From: an uncultured Prevotellaceae bacterium
Lineage (GTDB): Bacteria; Bacteroidota; Bacteroidia; Bacteroidales; Bacteroidaceae
Direction of reading: 5' to 3'
Length of the DNA stretch: 64,000 bases
Assembly (NCBI GenBank): GCA_902774815.1
Contig: CACYJV010000014.1
Coordinates: 25,547 to 89,546, forward strand
Both the position numbers and the translations under genes were made by a program. Within the stretch, counting starts at the first letter, position 1, and every line of letters begins with the position of its first letter. Shown piece after piece: positions 25,797-33,794 of this stretch. The notes under the pieces were generated by a model. That model was not told the origin of the DNA. It did no database searches and worked only from the letters and a program-made list of their open reading frames with translations.

Positions 25797-26453
25797 ATGG
25801 AATTCTTCATCAACATCCTTATCGCCGCTCTCCTTGGCGGAGCCATCGGTCTGGAACGTGAGTATAGGGCCAAGGAGGCTGGCTTTCGCACTCACTTCCT
25901 CGTGGCTTTGGGTGCAGCACTCTTCATGATTCTGTCGGCACACGGCTTCGATGGCGTTCTTGTGACCGACAACCATCGCCTCGACGTGTCGCGTATTGCA
26001 GCACAGGTGGTGTCGGGTATCGGTTTCATCGGTGCAGGTACCATCATCTTCCAACGCCATGCCGTACGAGGACTGACCACGGCAGCCGGCCTCTGGGTGA
26101 CCGCTGCCATCGGCATGGCGGCAGGAGCAGGACTGCTGCTTCTGGCATCGTCGACCACGCTGCTGGTGTTGCTCTGCCTTGAAGCTCAAAATCTGCTGCT
26201 GCGTCGCTTTGGCCACCGTCATCTCGACGTGACCTTTGCTGCCGATAACCATGAGGATATCACGCAAGTAATCAACCACTTGCGTGGTCTAAATGGCATC
26301 ATTGTCGACAGTTTTGCTACGGAACCCAAGTCGGCCACACAACCTCGCAACATCGTGAAGATGCAGCTTCGACTCGAACGACGTCAGTATCGTAACCGCA
26401 TTCTCGACTTCATCGGCGAAATGCAAGGCGTCGATATGCTGAGCGTTGAGTAG
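25797..26453 (+). CDS. MgtC/SapB-family membrane protein
   Basis: 218 residues. Four hydrophobic helices (about 1-150) with the family pattern LIAALLGGAIGLEREYR at the N-terminus, then FRTHFLVALGAALFMI and GIGFIGAGTIIF, followed by a cytoplasmic C-terminal domain of about 75 residues. MgtC-type proteins affect membrane potential, ATP synthase or magnesium adaptation in some pathogens; a magnesium transporter role has not been shown for the family. It follows the hexosaminidase by 22 bases and probably shares its transcript, although the link looks accidental. It is followed by a palindromic terminator. Confidence 0.9.
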   Translation: MEFFINILIAALLGGAIGLEREYRAKEAGFRTHFLVALGAALFMILSAHGFDGVLVTDNHRLDVSRIAAQVVSGIGFIGAGTIIFQRHAVRGLTTAAGLWVTAAIGMAAGAGLLLLASSTTLLVLLCLEAQNLLLRRFGHRHLDVTFAADNHEDITQVINHLRGLNGIIVDSFATEPKSATQPRNIVKMQLRLERRQYRNRILDFIGEMQGVDMLSVE

Positions 26454-26479
26454 AACGCGAGACTTAGAAACTACATTAT

Positions 26480-26517
26480 ACAACTTAGGGACGCGGTGTG
26501 CCGCGTCCCTAAGTTGT
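26480..26517. terminator. perfect palindromic terminator, bidirectional
   Basis: ACAACTTAGGGACGCGG and its reverse complement surround TGTG. It lies between the convergent MgtC and barrel genes. The AGGGACGCGG core is similar in layout to REP palindromes. Confidence 0.85.
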
Positions 26518-26542
26518 TATATTCATACTGGGAACTATTAAA

Positions 26543-27196
26543 TCAGAAGAAATAAGCGGCACCAATCTGCCAAGAATTGTACTTCCCGTTGATGCCGTCT
26601 TCAGCGGCCTGCATGGCCTGTTTGAATGTGACGTCGCCCGTACGGCCAAGTGCAACGTTGTAGTTTGCAGTGATTTGAACGGGGCCAAGGGTCAATCCAA
26701 TACCGCCATTGACGCTGAAGCTCGACTCCTTGACACGCCAAACCAGTTCGCTTTCGTCGCCACGACCGTCGAGGCTCTGCTCCTGCTTGCCCACATTGAA
26801 CGCCATCTGCGGTCCGGCATACATGAAGACGTCGAACGACGAGCCGAGCGGCAGCGAGTAGCGCAGGTTCAGGGGCACCGCCATGAGGTGCGTCTTCAGG
26901 CGGTCGGTCTGACGAGAGGTCGCGCTGCCAACTTCAGTTGATGTGAAGAGGTCGATCTCGGTCTCGCGCTGGTTATAGAGCGCCGATATATCGAAGCCCA
27001 GACCAGGCAAGGGCAGCCCAACGTAGAGTGTAGGTCCGGCAAACCAACCTAGTCGGTTGCTGGCATTGAACACGTCCTCCTTGAACTTCATGTCGAGCAG
27101 TTCGACACCACCCTTCAGTCCAAACTTCACCTGTGCCTCTGTTGCCTGTACGCCGAGCATGCAGGCAAATGCTATGATGACGGCTATTCTTTTCAT
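26543..27196 (-). CDS. PorT-family outer-membrane beta-barrel protein
   Basis: 217 residues from the ATG at 27196; a GTG six codons earlier (27214) overlaps gldN and is less likely. Signal peptide ends TEAQ near residue 22. The body has strand pairs such as VKFGLKGGVELLDMKF, LGWFAGPTLYVGLPLPGLGFDISALYNQRE and SSFDVFMYAGPQMAFNVG and ends ..WQIGAAYFF, as in the outer membrane beta-barrel (porin-like) family. It starts four bases after the gldN stop and so is the last gene of the type IX secretion transcript. PorT itself is a T9SS barrel; whether this one acts in secretion is an inference from position. Confidence 0.8.
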   Translation of the reverse strand: MKRIAVIIAFACMLGVQATEAQVKFGLKGGVELLDMKFKEDVFNASNRLGWFAGPTLYVGLPLPGLGFDISALYNQRETEIDLFTSTEVGSATSRQTDRLKTHLMAVPLNLRYSLPLGSSFDVFMYAGPQMAFNVGKQEQSLDGRGDESELVWRVKESSFSVNGGIGLTLGPVQITANYNVALGRTGDVTFKQAMQAAEDGINGKYNSWQIGAAYFF

Positions 27197-27200
27197 TCTC

Positions 27201-28286
27201 TTAGTGTCTTTCACGTCTTACCGAAACGCGTGCAGCCGATGACGACGGACGTGTCGACGATTCCTTTGAACGCTTCTGCTTCACACTGCTTCCCGATGAA
27301 CGTGCCGAACGGGAAGCCTTCTGCTTCTTGGGCTTCAGCTCCTTCTGGGCATTAGCCACACTGTCGAGCGAGTCTTTCAATTGCTGATCGCCCCACACAT
27401 GCTTCTCAAACTCCTCCAACTCGGCCTCGATGCGCTTTTGTGCGGCACTCATCTTAGCGGTATCATTACCACAGATCTGAGCGAGGGTGCGACCAAGCAT
27501 GTTAGTAGTCTTATAAATCTTACCGCGATACATGTTGAGCGTGAAATAGTCGTCGACACTCATCGTGGCGGCATTGTTCTTGTCGCTCGTCATGATGGTC
27601 TGCTTGGCAAGGAACGGTGCCAAGTCGTCGTACTTCACCCAGAACAGCGGATACTTCGTGGCCAGTTCGCCATCGCCGGCAGCATCGCTGTAGAACTCGT
27701 CCTCACGATACATGATGGGACACAGTGCCAACACCTTCGTGTGAAAGGTGGAAGTGGCCTGATCGTAGTAGGCACTCTCCTTGAGATAATAGCCACGTAC
27801 CTCACGCGAAGGGATGTCGGCATCCTCCAGACGGATGCCACGCTGATTGCGCTCGTAATAGATGCCGTAGTTGTCGAGGAACTCCAAGGGTTTCACCCGT
27901 GAGGAGTCGTTGAATACCTCGTTGCCATCGAGATTGTACTTATAAGCTGCGATACCCCCATTCTTGGCTCCACGCATCATGAGTTTGAACATGTAGGTGA
28001 AGAGGTTCATCTGGCTGCCCATCGGCTCAACAGGATAGTAGAGACCGGCGTTAGCATCCTGCGTGAGGTCCAGCTCACGATAGATGTCGCGACGCCAGAC
28101 CACATCCTCCGACATCGTGGCCTGCGTGGGGAACGAAATCTGCGCACGAGTAGTCATCGTGTTGGCATTCGATTTCTGCGCCTGCTGCTGTCGCTGCTGC
28201 GCCTGCTGGTTGCGTCGCTGTTGCGGTTGTGCAACGACGGCCTGAGTCAGCACGGCGGCAAATAGTATGAATAGTACTCTTTTCAT
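27201..28286 (-). CDS. gldN: type IX secretion/gliding protein GldN
   Basis: 361 residues from the ATG at 28286, which gives a signal peptide ending VVAQ near residue 20 (longer frames reach into the spacer). After a Gln/Arg-rich low-complexity stretch (20-40) comes the GldN core: WRRDIYRELDLTQDANAGLYYP, GIYYERNQRGIRLEDADIPSREVRGYYLKE, and NMYRGKIYKTTNMLGRTL. GldN (PorN) forms the outer-membrane ring with GldK and is essential for type IX secretion. The C-terminus is Lys/Ser/Arg-rich. It lies 46 bases after gldM in the order K-L-M-N, and the start of the next gene is only four bases after it. Confidence 0.95.
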   Translation of the reverse strand: MKRVLFILFAAVLTQAVVAQPQQRRNQQAQQRQQQAQKSNANTMTTRAQISFPTQATMSEDVVWRRDIYRELDLTQDANAGLYYPVEPMGSQMNLFTYMFKLMMRGAKNGGIAAYKYNLDGNEVFNDSSRVKPLEFLDNYGIYYERNQRGIRLEDADIPSREVRGYYLKESAYYDQATSTFHTKVLALCPIMYREDEFYSDAAGDGELATKYPLFWVKYDDLAPFLAKQTIMTSDKNNAATMSVDDYFTLNMYRGKIYKTTNMLGRTLAQICGNDTAKMSAAQKRIEAELEEFEKHVWGDQQLKDSLDSVANAQKELKPKKQKASRSARSSGSSVKQKRSKESSTRPSSSAARVSVRRERH

Positions 28287-28332
28287 TGTTCCTATAATAT
28301 ATATGTTGTTTCCAATTATAATCAGTCGTACG

Positions 28333-29886
28333 TCATCTGACAATCACCTCCATGGCTCCGGGCAGTGTTCGCGTGATGCCATCGGGTCCGATAGCCTTCA
28401 CGCCACGGATGTAGAAGCGGCGGCTGCGTGACAGCTGACGGAATGAATTCTTCTGTCGGGCAGAGAACTGTGCGCCATCAGATGCCAGAGGCACGGCGTT
28501 ACCCATATTGTCGAAGAATACGATTTCGAAGCTCAGCACCTTGAAGGGGATGTCAAGCAAGCCGTCGTCGATAGCTGCGTGGAGCGTAGAGAGTTCCATG
28601 AGGGCTGCCTTACCCAACGGGCCTCCTTTGAATCGGTCGGTTCCTACTGTGACATAAGGTGTTGGATCGGGCAACTTGCGAACCTTGAACGTCACCTGTG
28701 CCATCTGGCGCGTCTTGCCCTTGTCGTTAGCTGAAACCGTAAACGTGACATCCTTGCCCACGGCCGTCGGAGTCGCTACATAATGGCCTGCACCTTTGGA
28801 CACCAGGGAGCCACCGCTCATGCTGACCGAAACGGCATTAGCAGGCACACCTGGCACACTAACGCTCATCGGGTTCTGGAATCCGGCATAGAGCACGTTC
28901 ATCAAGTCAGCAGCAACTGTGGCACCCGTCGGAGCGGGAATGACCGAATACTTTTGTAAGAAGTCGCGGCGCATGGTCTCACCTGCGGCATTGCGAGTGA
29001 TGAGATAGCCGCTGAACGAGTGCTCGCCCACACTACCTGCCGTGAAGGAATACTTGCCATTGGCATTGATGCGGTTACCATTAACGTAGATTTCGGGTTG
29101 CATCGTGGTATCCACTGCAGCCATTACGATATCGGCATTGAACAGCTCACCGGGGTAGAGCGTTGTCTTTTCTGGAATGACGAAGGCATCGAGTCGGTTG
29201 ACACGGATGTCCTTCACGTCAATATTCGACACAAGCGTGTGCAACACTTCACCTTCGGCATAGCGAACGTCGCTCTGCAGCTTCGACAAAAGCGTCACCG
29301 AGGCAGCCACAGGCATATCCTCGAACATATACTCCTGCCAATTCTTTCCCAATGCACGAGCCGACTTGGGAACTTCGGTCGTGAGGTTGGAGGCGATGAC
29401 TGCTTGCTGCTTCTTGTCGGGCACCATCTTCAAGATACGCTCACGATAAGAGTTGATCATATCGAACAGCTGCCGTCCTTTGCCTGTGCCAGGAGCCAGC
29501 ATTACCTGGCTTGCAGCTTCGAGGTCGTCCTTTGCCTTGATATTGTCCAAGTCGGCATCCTTTCCATCAGCCTCAAATACGATCTGCTTCTTCAACTCCT
29601 GAGCGAAGTTAAAAAGCGAGTCGCTCATCTTCTTGACCGCCTGTGCCTTGTCGAACCACTGACGAACCTTCTCAGGATTCTGCTTCATCTGGGCATCAAA
29701 GTCGCCATAGATGGCGGCATTCTCCTTTGCAGAGTTTCCTGTCGTACGGTTCAGGCTCTCCTCGACCACGGTGAAGCCATTGAGCACCTCATTCGAGACG
29801 TTCAGTGCCAACATGGCCATCAACACCACATACATGAGGTTGATCATCTTTTGGCGAGGCGATATGTAATTTCTTCTTATAGCCAT
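28333..29886 (-). CDS. gldM: type IX secretion motor protein GldM
   Basis: 517 residues. MAIRRNYISPRQKMINLMYVV followed by one transmembrane helix (about 14-32) is the typical GldM start; the rest is a large periplasmic region (helical D1, then Ig-like domains; FVIPEKTTLYPGELFNADIVM and GSVGEHSFSGYLIT) up to 517. GldM spans inner membrane to periplasm and with GldL forms the proton-driven motor that powers type IX secretion and gliding; its D4 reaches the GldK-GldN ring. Fourth gene of the porP-gldK-L-M-N unit. The 177-base gap to gldL holds repeat sequence and is unusual for this operon. Confidence 0.96.
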   Translation of the reverse strand: MAIRRNYISPRQKMINLMYVVLMAMLALNVSNEVLNGFTVVEESLNRTTGNSAKENAAIYGDFDAQMKQNPEKVRQWFDKAQAVKKMSDSLFNFAQELKKQIVFEADGKDADLDNIKAKDDLEAASQVMLAPGTGKGRQLFDMINSYRERILKMVPDKKQQAVIASNLTTEVPKSARALGKNWQEYMFEDMPVAASVTLLSKLQSDVRYAEGEVLHTLVSNIDVKDIRVNRLDAFVIPEKTTLYPGELFNADIVMAAVDTTMQPEIYVNGNRINANGKYSFTAGSVGEHSFSGYLITRNAAGETMRRDFLQKYSVIPAPTGATVAADLMNVLYAGFQNPMSVSVPGVPANAVSVSMSGGSLVSKGAGHYVATPTAVGKDVTFTVSANDKGKTRQMAQVTFKVRKLPDPTPYVTVGTDRFKGGPLGKAALMELSTLHAAIDDGLLDIPFKVLSFEIVFFDNMGNAVPLASDGAQFSARQKNSFRQLSRSRRFYIRGVKAIGPDGITRTLPGAMEVIVR

Positions 29887-29888
29887 TA

Positions 29889-29924
29889 AAGAATTTACGA
29901 TTTACGGATTTACGATTTACGATT
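29889..29924. repeat. heptad repeat TTTACGA between gldM and gldL
   Basis: TTTACGA TTTACGG A TTTACGA TTTACGA TT. The same word recurs in the gldL-gldK spacer (31008-31040) and near 43213. Confidence 0.7.
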
Positions 29925-30002
29925 GTGCAACTACGGATAGTTTTAAGTTCCTAGTTACAGGTTCTGAGTTCCTAGTTTCAACAGCCAAAGCTAATCATAA
30001 TC

Positions 30003-30058
30003 TATTCACTCATCACTATTCACTCATCACTATTCACTCATCACTATTCACTCATCAC
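30003..30058. repeat. four identical 14-bp tandem units (2 x 7)
   Basis: TATTCACTCATCAC is repeated four times without a mismatch, at 30003, 30017, 30031 and 30045. Each unit is two similar heptamers (CACTATT, CACTCAT). Ends six bases before the gldL stop codon. Copy number could vary between strains, with an effect on spacing between gldL and gldM. Confidence 0.9.
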
Positions 30059-30063
30059 TATGA

Positions 30064-31002
30064 CTACTGTTCACCGCTGACGGGCGGCATGGCTCCTTTC
30101 GGCATGTTCACCGTCATAGCTTCAATCATACGGGTATAGATCTTGTTGAGTTCAGCTATCTGCTGTGCCATCTTACGGCTCTGCTCATTGATCTCGTCGA
30201 TGGTACCAATCTGCTGGCTGGCACCCTTCAATTGCATCTCATAGACCTTGCAGATACCTGTCAGCGTGCGGTTGAGATTCTCCATCTCCTCCGAATCGCG
30301 CGTCAGGCGCTCGCTTTGCTCGCTGACCTTGCCCAACATCTCAGTGAGTTTAGTGAGTTGCTCGACGTAGTTGCCTTGTGCCTCGGCCATATCGGGCGTC
30401 TTTTCCTGCTGCTGGGCAACCCAGTTGCCACCGGCTCCGGCCACGATGGTTCCACCTGCGGCACCTGTACCGGCACCTTCGCCTTCGGCAAAGGCAATAT
30501 GCTCACCTGATGCAGCAATTCCTTCGCCACTGCCAGCGCCGCCACCACCAATAATGATGGTACCACCGCCACCGCCAACGACTCCACCGCCACCGATGAT
30601 GCCACCGCCACCGACGACACCGCCACCACCATAGGCAGCAGCTGTGCCCATACCGGCTGCGTCCTCTATCTGTTCGGTGCCGGCTTCACCTTCCGTGAAA
30701 CCGCCTTCGCCATTGACGACGACACCAGTCTGCATACCCACATGCGTAGGCAGCTCACGGCCGTCGGCAGTCTTATCGAACGGGCGGTCGAAACCAGAGA
30801 TAAAGAACACGAGAACCTCCGTTCCCATGCCGAGGAACAGCCAGAAGTTGGCGCCCGGCAAGTGGGTCAGTTTGAACAGAGCACCCAGAATCACAATGGA
30901 GGCACCCCAGCTGTAGGCATAGTTCATGAACGTCTGTCCAGGAACGCTGTCGAGCCACTTCTGCAAGCGGTAGATGACGTTATATTTACTATACTGTGTC
31001 AT
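30064..31002 (-). CDS. gldL: type IX secretion motor protein GldL (glycine-rich insert)
   Basis: 312 residues. The N-terminal two transmembrane helices (about 30-75; MNYAYSWGASIVILGALFKLTHLPGA, FLGMGTEVLVFFISGFDRP) contain the KLTHLPGAN and GTEVLVFF motifs of GldL; family members carry two helices and a cytoplasmic coiled-coil region, here from about residue 200 to the end. Between lies an unusual stretch of about 50 residues (roughly 119-170), almost all Gly, Val, Ile and Ala in GGGG units with a low-complexity Pro-rich look in the opposite frame. Together with GldM it makes the inner-membrane motor. Second last gene upstream of gldM. The frame is intact across the Gly region. Confidence 0.93.
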   Translation of the reverse strand: MTQYSKYNVIYRLQKWLDSVPGQTFMNYAYSWGASIVILGALFKLTHLPGANFWLFLGMGTEVLVFFISGFDRPFDKTADGRELPTHVGMQTGVVVNGEGGFTEGEAGTEQIEDAAGMGTAAAYGGGGVVGGGGIIGGGGVVGGGGGTIIIGGGGAGSGEGIAASGEHIAFAEGEGAGTGAAGGTIVAGAGGNWVAQQQEKTPDMAEAQGNYVEQLTKLTEMLGKVSEQSERLTRDSEEMENLNRTLTGICKVYEMQLKGASQQIGTIDEINEQSRKMAQQIAELNKIYTRMIEAMTVNMPKGAMPPVSGEQ

Positions 31003-31007
31003 GTTAT

Positions 31008-31040
31008 ATTTACGATTTACGGATTTGCGATTTACGATAT
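31008..31040. repeat. heptad repeat between gldL and gldK
   Basis: TATTTACGATTTACGG A TTTGCGATTTACGA in seven-base steps, as in the gldM-gldL gap. It fills the whole 39-base spacer between the two genes. Confidence 0.75.
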
Positions 31041-31041
31041 T

Positions 31042-32556
31042 TTACCTCTTCTTGCCTTTTAATTTCGTCGAAGTCTTCGACTTTTGGCTGGTGCTGTTGG
31101 CCAGCGAGCGCACACAACGGAATCCGATGTAGGAACGCGGCTGGTTCTGATACTCCCATGTGCGCCAAGCCGAACGGATGTAGCTCTCGGGATCCTTCCA
31201 CGAACCGCCGCGCACGCTCTTCTTCTTCAGTTTGTAGGGGTCTTCCTTTGCTGCCTTGTAGTCGAGTTGCGGGTTCAGGTCGTTCATGGCATCGACGCCA
31301 GCCTCTGTATAGATGGTCGAGGTCCATTCGGCAACGTTGCCAGCCATGTCGTACAAACCATTGGAGTTGGCACCGTAGATGCCTGTCTTCGAAGTGATGA
31401 GGTTACCATCCTTCGTGTAGTTACCACGGTCGGGCTTGAAGTTGGCATAAAAGCAGCCGTCGCCGTTCTTCACGTTTTCGTTCTCCCAGGGGAACTCAGT
31501 CTGGTCCTTTCCACGTGCGGCGAACTCCCATTCGGCCTCAGTCGGCAGACGATAGCGCTGCACATAGCGAGCCTCTGCGCCAAGTCCCTTCAGCAGGTAT
31601 TCGGTACGCCAGGCGCAGAAAGCATTGGCCTGCTCCCACGTAACGCCCACCACGGGATAGTCGTTGTAGGCAGGATTGGAGAAATAGTTGCGCAAATAGA
31701 CCTCGTTGTCGGAGTTCTGGAAGTCGTTCACCCAACAGGTTGTGTCGGGATAGATATTGACAATGTAGGTATTCAGGAAGTCCCATGGTCCCGAAAGAGG
31801 GCGGTTGATGGTCTGGCGAACGATGCGTCCTTCGTCGTCGATGTAGGCAGTATCTTTCGAAATCATCACCACTTCGTTGGGATTCACGTTCACGTCGGTG
31901 TTCAGATTACGCTCCTCGGCATTCAGTCGGTTGCGACGCAAGGCTGCCGTGGTATAGTCATAAACCTCGTAGCGATAGTTCATCTGCGAATAGTCGAGCA
32001 GTTTCTCGCCCGTGACGGGATTCGTCACGTAAAGGCTCTCAATGGCACGCAGCTCGTCCTCGTTGGGTTTACGGGGCAGAGGCTTCTTCCAGTTCAGGTG
32101 CGGAGTGACCTCCTCGCCTTTCTCCTCAGTAATCATGTAGGTCTCGTCGCCACCATAGTTCGGGTCGGCCAGACGCGTACGAAGAATAGAGTCGCGCACC
32201 CAGAACACAAACTGCTTATACTGCGAATTGGTCACCTCGGTCTCGTCCATCCAGAAACCGTCCACAGACACGTCCCTCACAGGAGTCTGCTTGCCCCAAA
32301 GCGTGTCTTGCTGCTCAATACCCATGCGCAGCCAGCCGCGACCAATCTTCGTCATGCCATAGGGCGATGGTTCGCTGAATGTCTTTCCGCTCACGCCAAC
32401 CACTTCGCCACCTTTGCCCGACGAGGATGCAGACTTGGAACTCATGCAGCTCACCACGGCCAAAGTAACAAAGCAGCAAAGCAGCAAAGTAACGACTGTC
32501 GTTGCCTTGCCTTGTCCATTCGCCTTCATTTGTCTATTCATTGCTTTCATTTTCAT
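31042..32556 (-). CDS. gldK: type IX secretion lipoprotein GldK
   Basis: 504 residues with a lipoprotein signal (lipobox VVSC near residue 37). The mature part has the formylglycine-generating enzyme/sulfatase-modifying-factor fold characteristic of GldK: MDETEVTNSQYKQFVFW, LPTEAEWEFAARGKD, GLYDMAGNVAEW and VRGGSWKDPESYIRSAWR. GldK (PorK) is a structural outer-membrane ring partner of GldN; the fold is used for structure, not catalysis. First gene after porP, 26 bases downstream of it, and followed by gldL after 39 bases. Several Met codons precede the signal; the ATG at 32556 gives a basic n-region and is accepted. Confidence 0.95.
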   Translation of the reverse strand: MKMKAMNRQMKANGQGKATTVVTLLLCCFVTLAVVSCMSSKSASSSGKGGEVVGVSGKTFSEPSPYGMTKIGRGWLRMGIEQQDTLWGKQTPVRDVSVDGFWMDETEVTNSQYKQFVFWVRDSILRTRLADPNYGGDETYMITEEKGEEVTPHLNWKKPLPRKPNEDELRAIESLYVTNPVTGEKLLDYSQMNYRYEVYDYTTAALRRNRLNAEERNLNTDVNVNPNEVVMISKDTAYIDDEGRIVRQTINRPLSGPWDFLNTYIVNIYPDTTCWVNDFQNSDNEVYLRNYFSNPAYNDYPVVGVTWEQANAFCAWRTEYLLKGLGAEARYVQRYRLPTEAEWEFAARGKDQTEFPWENENVKNGDGCFYANFKPDRGNYTKDGNLITSKTGIYGANSNGLYDMAGNVAEWTSTIYTEAGVDAMNDLNPQLDYKAAKEDPYKLKKKSVRGGSWKDPESYIRSAWRTWEYQNQPRSYIGFRCVRSLANSTSQKSKTSTKLKGKKR

Positions 32557-32582
32557 TATGATCGTTTTTATCTTTTCCTATA

Positions 32583-33521
32583 TCACATGATTCGTACGCC
32601 TTGATGGCGATTGCGCCCCTTCTTCACTAGGTTTACATCTACCTGATAGCCCAGAAACAACTCGTGCGAGCCATTGATCGGGCTGATGGCTGACGTGTAG
32701 AATTCATAGCTGTAACCAGCCACAATGCCGTGGAAACGGCCGCCCACAAGTACCGTCACCGAAACGGTGGGACTGTAGGTGAGGCCCAGATACATCAGCT
32801 TCTGTTCGTTCTGATAAGTCAGTCGGCCCGTCACATCGGCTCGCCAACCGACCAAGTCGGTGCGCGCCAGGAACGTCGGCTGTATTGATAAGAACGGATT
32901 TCTCAGCCGAATATTGTATCCACCTGTCAAATAATATGTCCTATCTACCTTCAATTCATTGCGTTCGCCCAGTTTTATGAGCGGCGAAGTCAGGTGAGTG
33001 GCACTTGCTCCGACGTACAACGGACCACGCAAGTAGTAGAGTCCTGCAGCCAGGTCAATCGCATTTCCATCGACCTGCGAGGTGGGTAGCGCATGGTCGT
33101 CGCCAACGTCGAAATCGAGTTTCGATCCGTCAAGGCTCTCACTGAGCAAACCTGCCTGCACGCCGATGCCCAGTTGTCCGCCAAAGAGTTTCATCTTCAC
33201 GGCGTATTGCCCTTGCAGACGTTGGTGCGAGAAAGCACCAATCTTGTCGTTCATCAGCACGATGCCTGCACCGTGATAGGTCTTCATCCCATAAAAGGGC
33301 ATGTCGGCAGAGATAAATGCCGTCTGTGGATTGTGATGAAAGCCTGCCATCTCTATGGCATAGGCTGCTGCCACGTTGATAACGGCCCGTTTGCCTACGG
33401 CACCCGGGTTAAACGATGGCTCCAAGTCGAAGTAATGACTAAATGTGGGATCGTACTGCGCACGAACCCCTATGCTGGCCATCGCCAACATCAAAAATAT
33501 CACACATTTGCGTTTAAACAC
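32583..33521 (-). CDS. porP: PorP/SprF-family type IX secretion outer-membrane protein
   Basis: 312 residues if translation starts at the GTG at 33521 (start is ambiguous; a GTG at 33590 would add 23 residues). The signal ends GVRAQ and the mature start YDPTFSHYFDLEPSFNPGAVG is the family mark (DPxFSQY..P.. NPA). The remainder is a 14-strand-like barrel. PorP/SprF proteins are outer-membrane components that help export and anchoring of specific type IX cargo and interact with PorK. First gene of the porP-gldK-L-M-N order seen in many Bacteroidetes. The leader up to 33720 is shared with the divergent protease gene. Confidence 0.9.
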   Translation of the reverse strand: MFKRKCVIFLMLAMASIGVRAQYDPTFSHYFDLEPSFNPGAVGKRAVINVAAAYAIEMAGFHHNPQTAFISADMPFYGMKTYHGAGIVLMNDKIGAFSHQRLQGQYAVKMKLFGGQLGIGVQAGLLSESLDGSKLDFDVGDDHALPTSQVDGNAIDLAAGLYYLRGPLYVGASATHLTSPLIKLGERNELKVDRTYYLTGGYNIRLRNPFLSIQPTFLARTDLVGWRADVTGRLTYQNEQKLMYLGLTYSPTVSVTVLVGGRFHGIVAGYSYEFYTSAISPINGSHELFLGYQVDVNLVKKGRNRHQGVRIM

Positions 33522-33704
33522 GTAATGATAACGTAGGCTCGGCAGTTTTATTGCATTAGGTTCACGAAAAAAAATGAAGATTCGACGCACAAAAGGACAG
33601 CTTTAGCCTTTCCAAACCACAACAAAACGTAACAAAAACCACCCATTTTGCTTACAAAAGTTAACTTTTTGTCGATTTTTCTTTTCGTTTTTAATATTTC
33701 TTCG

Positions 33705-33712
33705 TACTTTTG
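33705..33712 (+). promoter_or_regulatory. -7 element of the subtilisin-like protease gene
   Basis: TACTTTTG fits TAnnTTTG; no good TTTG is found 19-20 bases upstream, so the promoter may be weak or regulated. Confidence 0.5.
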
Positions 33713-33794
33713 CAGCCAATGTGTTGGAACCTCGAAGGTCCCTAAACCGTACAAAGAAACAAAAAACGACTAAATAATAAAGAAAGGTAACAAC

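Noticed and set aside
30371-30634. Proline-rich plus frame opposite gldL
   Set aside because: It is the reverse reading of the glycine codons in gldL.
31084-32604. 506-codon plus-strand frame opposite gldK
   Set aside because: Shadow of gldK on the other strand; gldK has the full family motifs and operon position.
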